A stretch of DNA of 45,817 nt from an uncultured Clostridia bacterium (lineage in GTDB: Bacteria > Bacillota > Clostridia > TANB77 > CAG-508). The DNA is taken from positions 1-45,817 of the forward strand of contig CALXPP010000012.1 in NCBI GenBank assembly GCA_944390345.1, written 5' to 3'. Of this stretch, positions 33,146 through 41,318 are shown piece after piece. The position numbers were made by a program, and so were the translations under genes. Within the stretch, counting starts at the first letter, position 1; each line of letters begins with the position of its first letter. Below the pieces are notes generated by a model, which searched no databases, was not told where the DNA came from, and saw only the letters and a program-made list of their open reading frames with translations.

Positions 33146-34423
33146 CTAATTTTTGGCTTTAAAATTATAGATTGGTCTTATTATTTTCTTTATCTCAACT
33201 GTATCTTGTATATTATCTATAATCTCTTGCATTGGTTTATATGCAAATGGTGCTTCATCTATTGTAGCTTCTACTACGCTTGTTGAATAAATGTCTTTCA
33301 TACTCTCCTTAAATTCTTCTAATTTAAATATTTCTTTTGCTTTATTTCTTGACATTAACCTTCCTGCGCCATGTGGTGCTGAATTATTCCAATCTTCATT
33401 TCCTTTACCTATTGCTATTATTGAACCATCTCTCATATTTATTGGTATTAGTACTTTTTTGTTTTTCGTAGCTGATATAGCTCCTTTACGAACTATATTA
33501 TCTTCAAAAGATATATAATTGTGTATTGTTTCAAAATAATAAAAATCTTTTTCAACAATATCTTGAGTATACCAAGTATTTGGTTCCGGTCTTTGTCTTA
33601 ATCTAACACTTTTGTAACCTTCATAATATGGTAATTTAAAATAGTTGCATAAAATTTGTTTTGCTATACAAATTCGATTATCGCTAGCAAATATCTGACA
33701 TATTTTCATATCATGTAAATATTCTTCTCTATATTTACCTTCTAAATAGCATAATTCTTTTGGTAAGTCTGGAGTGTTTTGCTTATATTCCTCTTCTAAT
33801 TCTTTTAAAGCTTTTTGAATTTCTGATTTTCTACCTTGTTCCTTATATGTTCGTATTATTTCTTCTTTTCTTTTAAACATTTCTTCTTTACCAGAACATA
33901 ATTTTATAGCAAGATTTTGATAATATTCCGCAACTTGTTTTCCTAGATTTCTACTACCTGTATGAATTACTAAATATTTATTTTCTTCATCATCTATATC
34001 AATTTCTATAAAATGATTTCCTCCACCTAAAGATCCAATACTCTTATTTATTCTTTTAGTATCCTTTAATTCTCTATAACATTTTAACTGCTCTAATTCT
34101 AAGAACTTATATTTCATTTTTTCATGTACATTTCTCCCACTCGGTACAAATTCATTTATTACTTTATCTAATTTTTCTAAATTTAAATTAATATTTCCTA
34201 ATTCTACACATAACATACCACAGCCAATATCTACACCTACAATATTGGGTATTACTTTATCTCCTAAATCTGCTGTAAAACCAATTACACAACCTTTTCC
34301 TGCATGAACATCTGGCATTATTCTTAGTTTACAATTTTTAAAAGGTTCTTGTTCTAATAGTTGTTCTATTTGTTTTTTAGCCTCTTCTTCTATATTGTTA
34401 GTAAATATCTTCAAATCTTTCAT
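33146..34423 (-). CDS. rtcB: RtcB-family RNA ligase
   Basis: RtcB joins RNA ends bearing 2',3'-cyclic phosphate or 3'-phosphate to 5'-OH ends using GTP and manganese, as in tRNA repair. Hallmarks in order are PDVHAGKGCVIGFTA, VGVDIGCGM (metal-binding Asp and Cys), LGGGNHFIE, HTGSRNLG, HNYISFE, RKGAISA, and NSAPHGAGRLMSR with the histidine that takes GMP. At 425 residues it belongs to the shorter bacterial group. It is in the prophage early operon without an archease. With a phage tRNA and a HAD_SAK-like phosphatase in the same element, repair of tRNA cut by host or phage nucleases is a reasonable inference. Confidence 0.92.
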   Translation of the reverse strand: MKDLKIFTNNIEEEAKKQIEQLLEQEPFKNCKLRIMPDVHAGKGCVIGFTADLGDKVIPNIVGVDIGCGMLCVELGNINLNLEKLDKVINEFVPSGRNVHEKMKYKFLELEQLKCYRELKDTKRINKSIGSLGGGNHFIEIDIDDEENKYLVIHTGSRNLGKQVAEYYQNLAIKLCSGKEEMFKRKEEIIRTYKEQGRKSEIQKALKELEEEYKQNTPDLPKELCYLEGKYREEYLHDMKICQIFASDNRICIAKQILCNYFKLPYYEGYKSVRLRQRPEPNTWYTQDIVEKDFYYFETIHNYISFEDNIVRKGAISATKNKKVLIPINMRDGSIIAIGKGNEDWNNSAPHGAGRLMSRNKAKEIFKLEEFKESMKDIYSTSVVEATIDEAPFAYKPMQEIIDNIQDTVEIKKIIRPIYNFKAKN

Positions 34424-34440
34424 AAATATAAATTTCCTTT

Positions 34441-34725
34441 CTAATAACTTACTCTTATTATATATGCGTGTTCAAAATAGCTACTTTCTACTGATAAATT
34501 TAGTTCTTTCATTTTGTCAACACTAAAAAAGTCCACCATCATTCCTCCTTTTAAGCCTCCTACTTGATTAGTAATTGCAAGTTTTATAATATTTTCATAA
34601 AGCTCTTCTTTACTTGATTTTTCTATACTCTTATTGCATGATTCTGTTATTAATCTATTATTTTCTTTTTTTAGTTTTTCTATTTCTTTATTCAATCTTT
34701 TTATTTTTGATTTTACACTCATCAT
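34441..34725 (-). CDS. hypothetical coiled-coil early protein
   Basis: This protein of about 94 residues starts with a Lys/Glu coiled coil (KSKIKRLNKEIEKLKKENNR) and ends in a small beta region (ELNLSVESSYFEHAYIIRVS). AAGGAG precedes the ATG at 34725. It is immediately upstream of rtcB, 17 bases away, and is probably co-transcribed with it. Family not recognised. Confidence 0.6.
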   Translation of the reverse strand: MMSVKSKIKRLNKEIEKLKKENNRLITESCNKSIEKSSKEELYENIIKLAITNQVGGLKGGMMVDFFSVDKMKELNLSVESSYFEHAYIIRVSY

Positions 34726-34802
34726 CAATTCTCCTTTTTTAATTCATATCCGGCTAAAAACATATCTATTAATTCTTCAATATTAAAACCGCATAATTTC
34801 TC

Positions 34803-35102
34803 CTATTCTTCTGGCATCTCATAGGCAAATGGTAACATTTTTTCTTTTAAAAATTCTTCTATTGCCTGATTTTGCTCTATTCTATCAGTACATTCAAAAA
34901 TTTTATTTGCTTGATATATTGCCACTATTGATTTTAAAACATCTTTTGATCTTTCTTCTGTATCATATCTACCTAATGATGTATTATCATTTATTGCATC
35001 ATAAACTATTATTTCATACTTTCCATTACTTTTTTCGACTTGAATACTTATTATATTATCAAAATTATGTATTGCTTTTTTATCTTGACTTAATATTAAC
35101 AT
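34803..35102 (-). CDS. conserved small phage protein
   Basis: This 99-residue protein has a PH-like beta start (MLILSQDKKAIHNFDNIISI, then YEIIVYDAINDNTSLGRYDT) and a helical end (KSIVAIYQANKIFECTD). Such proteins recur in Firmicutes phage early regions. The frame continues after its TAG for another 22 sense codons (starting EKLCGFNIEELID) to a TGA at about 34734, without a usable ATG near the junction. Confidence 0.65.
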   Translation of the reverse strand: MLILSQDKKAIHNFDNIISIQVEKSNGKYEIIVYDAINDNTSLGRYDTEERSKDVLKSIVAIYQANKIFECTDRIEQNQAIEEFLKEKMLPFAYEMPEE

Positions 35103-35114
35103 TTTTTATTCCTC

Positions 35115-35324
35115 CTATATTAAAATAAAATTTTGAACTATTACTTTAGATATATGTTTTTTTCGCTCAATTGCATCTTCTATTATTTTAATATCTTCAG
35201 AGTTAGTAATTTTTCTTGTCATATTTTTAATTATTATATTTCCATATCCCAAACTATATCCAAAACTATTTTTTCCTTGACATACATAAGATATAAAATA
35301 TGTATAAGTTTCTTCTTTCTCCAA
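35115..35324 (-). CDS. hypothetical small early protein with TTG start
   Basis: This 69-residue protein (EKEETYTYFISYVCQGKNSF) has a beta-rich N-terminal half and a helical C-terminal half. The start is TTG with AAGGAGTGAT 3 bases upstream. Similar sequences with FGYGNIII-type segments are common in phages. Function unknown. Confidence 0.6.
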   Translation of the reverse strand: MEKEETYTYFISYVCQGKNSFGYSLGYGNIIIKNMTRKITNSEDIKIIEDAIERKKHISKVIVQNFILI

Positions 35325-35329
35325 TTAAA

Positions 35330-35380
35330 TCACTCCTTTATCCACCCTAATTCTTCAAATAATTTATCTGCTTCACTCAT
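35330..35380 (-). CDS. 16-residue ORF, remnant of a common phage gene
   Basis: The ATG at 35380 overlaps the end of the upstream gene, has AGGAGATGG before it, and reads MSEADKLFEELGWIKE before a TGA. The beginning is that of a widespread phage family (MSEADKMFEELGY), but the rest of that protein is absent. Either it is a degraded gene, or a leader that couples translation to the TTG-started gene after it. Confidence 0.45.
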   Translation of the reverse strand: MSEADKLFEELGWIKE

Positions 35381-35753
35381 TTTTACCATCTCCTAAAAAT
35401 TTTTTCTTAATAGATAAAAATATTCCACCTTTTTGTATATCATCTTCAATTAAACCTTGTAATCCCATTTCATTTAATATACTTTCTAATTGTTTTAATT
35501 GTAATATTTTTGTTTTTATATCTGTTTTTAATTGATTTATAAAAACTTCTTTTGCTAATTTATGACTTTCATTGTTTAAATTAAATGTAGGATAATCTGA
35601 AAAACTATAATCACTACTTTCAAAATATATTTCTCCATTTCTTATACTAAGGAATAATTTATTTCCATCTTGTACATATTTAACACAATATATACATTTT
35701 CCATCTCTTACTTTTATAGCTTCGTATATTCCATCTTCTTCAATTTTATTCAT
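35373..35753 (-). CDS. hypothetical early protein
   Basis: This 126-residue protein has a beta N-terminal half (GDGIYEAIKVRDGKC-like, with CIYCVKYVQDGNKLFLSIRN) and a helical C-terminal half (LKTDIKTKILQLKQLESILN). It starts MNKIEED. A 9-codon ORF beginning MNKIEES lies just upstream at about 35838, suggesting partial duplication of the gene start. The 85-base gap up to 35838 otherwise holds no supported gene. Function unknown. Confidence 0.6.
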   Translation of the reverse strand: MNKIEEDGIYEAIKVRDGKCIYCVKYVQDGNKLFLSIRNGEIYFESSDYSFSDYPTFNLNNESHKLAKEVFINQLKTDIKTKILQLKQLESILNEMGLQGLIEDDIQKGGIFLSIKKKFLGDGKNE

Positions 35754-35838
35754 TTATTTACCCTCACTTTCTTCTAATAGTTCTTGTAAAGCTATAATAT
35801 AATTAAGTTTTATAATAAGCTTTCTTCAATTTTGTTCA

Positions 35839-36156
35839 TTAGCTTTTGTTTATTTTTTTGTTTTGTTCTTTCAATTCTTTATTTTCTTGTTTTAAATTTT
35901 TATATTCTGTTAAAAGATGACTTAATGCTGGATTTAATTCAGTTATCTTATATATTTGACCTATTTTAAATCCTCCTCTACCTTCATTTATTTCCAATTT
36001 ATCTCTTTCTAAGTGATTTTCTATAAAATTCTCTATAATGTCTATTCCTTTTTCTAAATCATATATTCCGTGAGGACAATCGCTACAAATTAACATATTC
36101 TCTTCTCTACACGATTCTTCATATTTACACGGTCTATATATTTCTTCTTTTTCCAT
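35839..36156 (-). CDS. cysteine-containing hypothetical early protein
   Basis: This 105-residue protein has an N-terminal Cys cluster (RPCKYEESCREENMLICSDC) that could bind zinc, a middle region (RGGFKIGQIYKITELNPAL) and a C-terminal coiled coil (EYKNLKQENKELKEQNKK). It has a GGAGTG ribosome binding site. Function unknown. Confidence 0.6.
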   Translation of the reverse strand: MEKEEIYRPCKYEESCREENMLICSDCPHGIYDLEKGIDIIENFIENHLERDKLEINEGRGGFKIGQIYKITELNPALSHLLTEYKNLKQENKELKEQNKKINKS

Positions 36157-36170
36157 AACTTTTTCACTCC

Positions 36171-36410
36171 TTATATACCATATCTTTCATATTCTCTTAT
36201 TTCACTTAAAACAATATCTCTAACTTTCTTGCTTAACTTAATTTCTTTTCCATCTTTAATGATATAATCATACGCTTTTTGTCCTCTAGGTTTTTTAACA
36301 TATATTTGATATTCTTCATTATCTTTTAATCTTATTGTATATCCTTTTGTATCAATGTTTATATTCGTTAATACATAATCATCTAATGTTATTTCTTTTT
36401 CTATTTCCAT
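36171..36410 (-). CDS. hypothetical small early protein
   Basis: This 79-residue protein is of beta-beta-helix type (EITLDDYVLTNINIDTKGYT, then RDIVLSEIREYERYGI). No cysteine motif or membrane segment is present. It lies 4 bases after the upstream gene's stop, so it is translated with it. Function unknown. Confidence 0.55.
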   Translation of the reverse strand: MEIEKEITLDDYVLTNINIDTKGYTIRLKDNEEYQIYVKKPRGQKAYDYIIKDGKEIKLSKKVRDIVLSEIREYERYGI

Positions 36411-36414
36411 AATT

Positions 36415-36813
36415 CTACTCTCTATAATAATCTTTATTTACAAATTCAGTTATATTATTAATATCAAAAGCTTTTTCACATCTTGGACATAATGGCAACA
36501 TTTTTCCATTTCTAATATTTACTTCTAAGCTTTTTATTCCTCTTAAAAAAGGTCTATAATTCATTAATTCTTTTTTATATTCTTTTGCTTTTCTTATTTC
36601 TTCGTTTATATCTTCAGCATATTTAGCTATCAGATATAAAGCTTCAAATGGATCTACTATTATATGGCAATAGTTACATTCTACTATTCTATTTTTATAA
36701 TCTATTTCAAAACTAGGTTTTCTTTTTGGATATGAATCATAGCATTTACAAAACTTATTTCTTGAATAATTAATTTTTAAGAAATCAATACTTACTATTT
36801 TATCTTTATCCAT
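36415..36813 (-). CDS. zinc-finger-like early protein
   Basis: This 132-residue protein has cysteine pairs at FCKCYDSYP, VECNYCHIIVDP and PLCPRCEKAF, arranged like two small zinc ribbons around a helical middle (AEDINEEIRKAKEYKKELMN). It may bind nucleic acid or protein. Its start overlaps the end of the HAD gene by 8 bases. Function unknown. Confidence 0.6.
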   Translation of the reverse strand: MDKDKIVSIDFLKINYSRNKFCKCYDSYPKRKPSFEIDYKNRIVECNYCHIIVDPFEALYLIAKYAEDINEEIRKAKEYKKELMNYRPFLRGIKSLEVNIRNGKMLPLCPRCEKAFDINNITEFVNKDYYRE

Positions 36814-37282
36814 TCTTACTTTTCCTTCTCAATTTTTTTATGGCTTCATGTGTTTTAAAACTATTTAATCCATATTCATAATTAATTTTTACTATTTCCT
36901 TAGTTTCAAAATATTCTTTAATATCGTATAGCTCATCATCAATTATTAAAATTCTATCACCTATTTTTGTTTTTTCTTCACACCATTTCGATATTTCTTT
37001 TCCCCTGCAACCATCAATAAATGGTGTTATAGAATAGATTTTTATACCATACTCTATAAGTCGTGCTTTTAATACCGTCATACATTTTTCTATTCTTCTC
37101 CAAGAGGATGATAGAACTATCTTTGAATTTGTTTTGTCGATAATTTTTCTTAAATTTTTAATACTTCTAGGATTAAAGGGCATATTTTCGCAACAAAATC
37201 TCCCACCGTATTTTTTATGTTGTTTTTTATAATGTTTTTTATTATTTAAAACTCCATCTATATCTAAAAATATATAATTCAT
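36806..37282 (-). CDS. HAD phosphatase of the HAD_SAK (RNA-repair-associated) type
   Basis: This 158-residue HAD domain has motif I in MNYIFLDIDGVLNNKKHYKK, motif II in KIVLSSSWRRIEK and motif IV in RILIIDDELYD. The LDIDGVLN...LSSSWR combination without a cap is characteristic of HAD domains named after Swiss Army Knife RNA repair proteins. These are thought to remove end phosphates from nucleic acids. A GGAGG site precedes the ATG. It may supply 5'-OH or 3'-OH ends for RNA processing alongside RtcB; that link is an inference. Confidence 0.78.
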   Translation of the reverse strand: MNYIFLDIDGVLNNKKHYKKQHKKYGGRFCCENMPFNPRSIKNLRKIIDKTNSKIVLSSSWRRIEKCMTVLKARLIEYGIKIYSITPFIDGCRGKEISKWCEEKTKIGDRILIIDDELYDIKEYFETKEIVKINYEYGLNSFKTHEAIKKLRRKSKNG

Positions 37283-37295
37283 TTTACCTCCTGTT

Positions 37296-37790
37296 TTATC
37301 CTCCTAAATTCGGATTAATACATTCCCATTGATAATCATCAAATTGTATTTCATCATCTTTAATTATTTTTCCTTTTACTATTTCAATATCTTGGTTAAA
37401 TTCCATTCCACTTTCAAATCCATATATTTTTATATCTATATCATATCTAGCAGAAATTGCTCTTAAAGCATCTGCATCAATGGCCCACGCCGCTTTAAAA
37501 TCTTCCAAACATATTATTTGTTCTTCATCATCTGTATTATGTATAAATATATAGTTTTCAATTGGATCTATAAAATGTCTTCTAGTACCTTTTAGATATA
37601 AGCAATCTATTCCTTTTTCTTTATCAATATTTCCTATTTCAATTTCATCGCAACTATTTAATATAATTTCTGGCTTTATTTGTTTCGGTTCCCATATTCC
37701 ATCCAACAAACTAGTCCCATTCTCTAAAAAATTAATTATATTTTCTTTTTTCCCTCTTATTTTTAAAGTTCCTTTGCACCAATTTGGCAT
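37296..37790 (-). CDS. YubB/DUF1281-like ferredoxin-fold protein
   Basis: This 164-residue protein begins MPNWCKGTLKIRGKKENIIN, the hallmark start of the YubB (DUF1281) family found on plasmids and phages. A region rich in aromatic residues follows (FKAAWAIDADALRAISARYD, where the domain's W and R are conserved). Function in the family is unknown. It overlaps nothing and has AGGAAT before it. Confidence 0.72.
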   Translation of the reverse strand: MPNWCKGTLKIRGKKENIINFLENGTSLLDGIWEPKQIKPEIILNSCDEIEIGNIDKEKGIDCLYLKGTRRHFIDPIENYIFIHNTDDEEQIICLEDFKAAWAIDADALRAISARYDIDIKIYGFESGMEFNQDIEIVKGKIIKDDEIQFDDYQWECINPNLGG

Positions 37791-37793
37791 ATC

Positions 37794-38243
37794 CTATTCC
37801 TCCAATCTAAAGCTTATAGCTTCAAAATATTCTTTTGTTAATACTTGTTTTATATTTAATTTTTCTATTTTAAATCCTTCTGCACCTAAGTATTCTTCAA
37901 AACTTCTAGCATCTTTGTACTTTTTGATTTGACCTATTTTTAGAAAACTTAATTCATTTATTTTATAAATTATATAATCTCCCTCTTCTAATATTTTTCT
38001 AAAATCCTTGTTGTATTTTAAAATTTCTCTTGTTGAACATTTAACTATCATTGAAAAATTATTATTTAATTTCACTTCTAGCAAATCGCTATATTTTGCT
38101 TGAACTTGTCCTATTTTTACGATTTTTTCTTGTCCAGCCTCAAGATATCCATAATCTATAAATCTTACAAAATCTCCAATTTCAATATCATCATAATATA
38201 TGGTTTTATCTGTTAAACTATCTATATCTAATTGTTTATTCAT
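37794..38243 (-). CDS. hypothetical early protein with two SH3-like halves
   Basis: This 149-residue protein has two similar beta segments (IEIGDFVRFIDYGYLEAGQE, then EEGDYIIYKINELSFLKIGQ), each ending in KIGQV/KIGQI. It looks like a tandem of small barrels. The family is known to me only as recurrent in Firmicutes phages. The start overlaps the upstream gene by 8 bases. Confidence 0.6.
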   Translation of the reverse strand: MNKQLDIDSLTDKTIYYDDIEIGDFVRFIDYGYLEAGQEKIVKIGQVQAKYSDLLEVKLNNNFSMIVKCSTREILKYNKDFRKILEEGDYIIYKINELSFLKIGQIKKYKDARSFEEYLGAEGFKIEKLNIKQVLTKEYFEAISFRLEE

Positions 38244-38607
38244 TCTTATTACTCCTTATAATTTTTAAACTTCGAAACTTAGCAACCTGTAATTCATCTT
38301 TAGTGATCCATTTTTGCCATTTTCCACATTTTCCACAATATAAGCCTCTTCTATCTCCCTGTATTTCTATAAATAAATCTGTACTTCCACATTTATTACA
38401 CTTTTTTTCATTATCTCTTTTGTGTTTTTCTAAATATATTGATAACATCATTACAGCATTTTTATAAGCTTCAAGTTCTCCCTCATAATAATCTTTTGTG
38501 TGAAATAAAGTACTGCTCTGTTCTTCTAAAATATTTTTAATATTATTTTCTGATTCTTTTAAATTTTCTAAAATACTATTTAAATTTCCTAAATCAAGTT
38601 TTCCCAT
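38236..38607 (-). CDS. zinc-ribbon early protein
   Basis: This 123-residue protein has an N-terminal helical part (LNSILENLKESENNIKNILE) and a C-terminal zinc ribbon, KCNKCGSTDLFIEIQGD followed by LYCGKCGKWQKW. It probably binds nucleic acid. It overlaps the 3' end of the small ORF before it. Confidence 0.65.
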   Translation of the reverse strand: MGKLDLGNLNSILENLKESENNIKNILEEQSSTLFHTKDYYEGELEAYKNAVMMLSIYLEKHKRDNEKKCNKCGSTDLFIEIQGDRRGLYCGKCGKWQKWITKDELQVAKFRSLKIIRSNKNE

Positions 38608-38746
38608 CTAGTATTACACTCCTTTCTCCTGTTTCTAAGTTTTTCTTTATATAATGCTTTTCAAAATAACTTATCTCATAAAGGATTTTCACTTTTCTTA
38701 TCTTATACAATCCCTCTTCTCCAGATATCTTCTCTAATTTATCCAT
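38594..38746 (-). CDS. small early protein, 50 residues
   Basis: The ORF reads MDKLEKISGEEGLYKIRKVK, then ILYEISYFEKHYIKKNLETG and ERSVILDGKT. AAGGAAAA precedes the ATG and the end overlaps the next gene's start by 14 bases, typical of packed phage operons. Function unknown. Confidence 0.6.
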   Translation of the reverse strand: MDKLEKISGEEGLYKIRKVKILYEISYFEKHYIKKNLETGERSVILDGKT

Positions 38747-38757
38747 AATATTTTCCT

Positions 38758-39051
38758 TTACACATTAATTCCATAAATTTTATTAATTTCTGCTAATGTT
38801 GATTTTAAGCATCTATTATGTAATGCTAAAACTAGATTTTTATGAGATGTAATAGGTATTCTTACTACTCCACCAGTTCTTTTTTCAATGTCTTTTTCAA
38901 TTTTAATTTTTTCTCCGCAGAAATCACAAATATAGTATTCATATTCCATCTTTTTCTTAGAGCTATGTGTTGGACCTCCTTCTATTTCAATTCTATAATA
39001 TGGATTTTTTACTGGAGATCTTCTAAGTTCTAAGTTCTTCCAATTTTTCAT
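38758..39051 (-). CDS. zinc-binding early protein
   Basis: This 97-residue protein contains YICDFCGEKIKIEKDI and, later, ALHNRCLKSTLAEIN, giving a CxxC plus His/Cys zinc site. Its N-terminus (MKNWKNLELRRSPVKNPYYR) is basic. It lies 2 bases after the replication gene. Function unknown. Confidence 0.6.
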   Translation of the reverse strand: MKNWKNLELRRSPVKNPYYRIEIEGGPTHSSKKKMEYEYYICDFCGEKIKIEKDIEKRTGGVVRIPITSHKNLVLALHNRCLKSTLAEINKIYGINV

Positions 39052-39053
39052 TA

Positions 39054-39839
39054 TTAATTTTCATATAACTGTTCCAGAATCGCTTCATCTTGTTTTCTCT
39101 GTGTATAGTTATAATTAATTCCTCCTTGTTTTTTTTGATTTTTTAAGGGATAAAATTCTGGATATCCTCCTCGAATACTTTGTTGCACAATTTCTATTTT
39201 AATTTTGACTTTTTCCTCTTCTGAAGAAATTTTATTAGTTAATGCACTTAAATTATGCAATCCTAACTCTAAACCTCTTATTGTTAAAGCTCCTTTTCTC
39301 TTTCTTATAGCTAAATGATTTTTTAATTCTCTTTGTAAATTCTCGTTATTTGTATATTCTTCTATCATTTCATCAAAACTTTTTTCTTCGCGCACTATAT
39401 TCTCTTTTTTTTCTTTTTTTATTTGTTTATGTTTTAGTTTATTAATAGTATCATTTGCTGTATTGTTTGGTATATCGTTTGGTGCATTATTTGTAGTATC
39501 ATTTGCTATATTGAGTGCTGTATCGTTTGGTGTATCATTTTCTGTTAAATTAAATCGTTGCAAGTCAATAATCTCATATCTTCCAGCAGAATATTGGTTA
39601 GAACCTTTCTTAAATTTTATATACTTTTTTTGAACTAACTCGTTTCTTGCTCTTTCGATAGCTTGTTTATTTAGACCTGTGAATGTTCTTAATGTGAGTA
39701 ATGCTGCTGAAAATACCGTTTGCCAATTGCATTTATTATTTATATGTAATAAAGCTCCATATAAAGAAATAGCATTGGTACTCAAAGGATTTATTGGCAG
39801 ATAATCATAAAAAGCATTCAATTGTTTAATATAATTCAT
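39054..39839 (-). CDS. phage replication initiator (replisome organiser-like, DnaD-type)
   Basis: This 261-residue protein has an N-terminal winged helix typical of phage replisome organisers (NPLSTNAISLYGALLHINNK, then RTFTGLNKQAIERARNELVQ). An Asn-Asp-Thr-rich linker encoded by imperfect repeats follows (NDTPNDTALNIANDTTNN). The C-terminal helical segment (EEYTNNENLQRELKNHLAIR) may recruit a host helicase loader. No phage helicase, primase or SSB is seen, so replication should depend on host DnaB-type machinery. Confidence 0.75.
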   Translation of the reverse strand: MNYIKQLNAFYDYLPINPLSTNAISLYGALLHINNKCNWQTVFSAALLTLRTFTGLNKQAIERARNELVQKKYIKFKKGSNQYSAGRYEIIDLQRFNLTENDTPNDTALNIANDTTNNAPNDIPNNTANDTINKLKHKQIKKEKKENIVREEKSFDEMIEEYTNNENLQRELKNHLAIRKRKGALTIRGLELGLHNLSALTNKISSEEEKVKIKIEIVQQSIRGGYPEFYPLKNQKKQGGINYNYTQRKQDEAILEQLYEN

Positions 39840-39861
39840 TTAAGCCTCCTGCTTTTGTATT

Positions 39862-40633
39862 TTATTTATTTAAATCTTCCACATATTTATTAAATAGATA
39901 AACTTGTCCCTTTCCTGTTACTAAAGATGTTTTGGTTGTAAAAGTTTCACCATTTGGTTTAGTAAATGTGGATTCTTTAATTATAAAAATTCCTAAGTCC
40001 ATAGATCTTTGAGTTGGTGTATTATAATCAATACCTTTTTTACTTGTTAAGTAACCTTTATTTCTAAGCCACTCAAAAAGTCTATTTTGTCCTACATCAC
40101 AACCATTTTGCTTCAAAAATTTAGCTAGATTATTAACAGAAATACAATTTTTACTAGCCATAACATTATTTGCAAAAATTACTTTGGGTTTCTGTTTTTC
40201 TATCACTTGCTCTTTCATATAAACCTCCTTTCTTAAATTTTTAACTTTATTGTTTAAAACCTGCATAGCCTTTAAAACTAGTTCCTCTTCTGAAAGTTTT
40301 TCTTCTCCTGTTATGTATCCGCCTGTTTTTCTTATAGATGGAAGAACTTTGTCTGTTACAAAATCTTGAAATTTTCTTGCTGTCTCATTTTTTGCTTTAA
40401 AACACAATTTATAAAATATATTTTCTGGTATGTATATCTCACTTTCTTTTTCGGCACTTGTGCCGAAAGTTAAATTCTTGTAAATATAAAAAAACTCTTC
40501 TCCACATAACATACTCTGTTCCATTTTTCTTTTCTGTAAAACCTAAACCTTTTGCAACATTTTCTAAATTTAAATAAACTATATTGTCTTTTCCTAAATA
40601 AGCTTTTACATTTACATTAATTAGCTCATTCAT
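39862..40633 (-). CDS. BRO/KilAC antirepressor, frame interrupted at an in-frame CGG codon
   Basis: The first frame starts at 40633 (MNELINVNVKAYLGKDNIVY) with the BRO-N domain and reaches LQEFNF before a CGG at 40463-40465, after which it ends RHKCRKRK. One base further along, the same gene continues GTSAEKESEIYIPENIFYKL, then RKFQDFVTDKVLPSIRKTGG, and ends in a KilAC domain (SVNNLAKFLKQNGCDVGQNR). Skipping the C gives a full-length protein of about 256 residues. The CGG lies in a near-perfect 20-bp palindrome. Antirepressors of this type influence the lysis/lysogeny choice. Confidence 0.8.
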
Positions 40634-41054
40634 ATTTTATCCTCCGTATTCCTCCATATTTTTTATAAATTAACTTATTCTTGTTCCAGCCCTTACCATA
40701 AATTGCTTTCAAATAAGCTTCAGCATCTTTTGTGTATTCTGTCGTTTCAAATCCATTATCCTGCTCTTGATGACATAAATTACAGGCCGTAAAAATATTT
40801 TGTTCTACCCCTAATCCTCCTGCACTTCTTGGAATTAAATGTGCATTTGCATAGTTCCAAGAAAGATATTTTCCACAAAAAATACATCTTTTATTGTCCC
40901 TTTCCCAAACTTTAATTTTAACTTTTTTTGAAATTTCCGTTTGTTTGGTCTGTTCATGTTTTTGTCCCTTAATTAGTTCCTTCTTTTTCTTTTCTGTCTT
41001 TGGTGGCTTAGGATAAGCAAAAATTTTCGAATTTGTGTAATCTATTTTGCTCAT
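40626..41054 (-). CDS. HNH endonuclease of the early region
   Basis: This 142-residue protein has a basic N-terminal half and the HNH core: RCIFCGKYLSWNYANAHLIP, then RSAGGLGVEQNIFTACNLCH. Both zinc-binding CxxC pairs are intact. Early-region HNH proteins can be homing-type nucleases or take part in recombination. It overlaps the BRO gene start by 8 bases. Confidence 0.85.
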   Translation of the reverse strand: MSKIDYTNSKIFAYPKPPKTEKKKKELIKGQKHEQTKQTEISKKVKIKVWERDNKRCIFCGKYLSWNYANAHLIPRSAGGLGVEQNIFTACNLCHQEQDNGFETTEYTKDAEAYLKAIYGKGWNKNKLIYKKYGGIRRIKYE

Positions 41055-41063
41055 AAGATCCTC

Positions 41064-41228
41064 CTAATTTATAATTATTTTTTCTAATATATTCTCTTTC
41101 TTTTTAATCATTTTCATTATGCTATTTTTCTGTTCTTCATTATTTGCTTTTAATAGACAATCTTTATAAAAATCTAAAATTATAAAGTTTTGTTCTATAG
41201 TTAAATCTTTTTCTTTCAAAACTTGCAT
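41064..41228 (-). CDS. small early protein, 54 residues
   Basis: The ORF reads MQVLKEKDLTIEQNFIILDF, then YKDCLLKANNEEQKNSIMKM, and a Lys/Ile-rich end. AGGAGAT lies 4 bases before the ATG at 41228. It is predicted wholly helical. Function unknown. Confidence 0.55.
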   Translation of the reverse strand: MQVLKEKDLTIEQNFIILDFYKDCLLKANNEEQKNSIMKMIKKKENILEKIIIN

Positions 41229-41318
41229 TTTATCTCCTATTCTTGACTTTCTTTAACAATTTTGGTAAAATAATTAAAGAAATCATATTAAGATATGTAT
41301 TTTGTTTTAGAACTTGTT

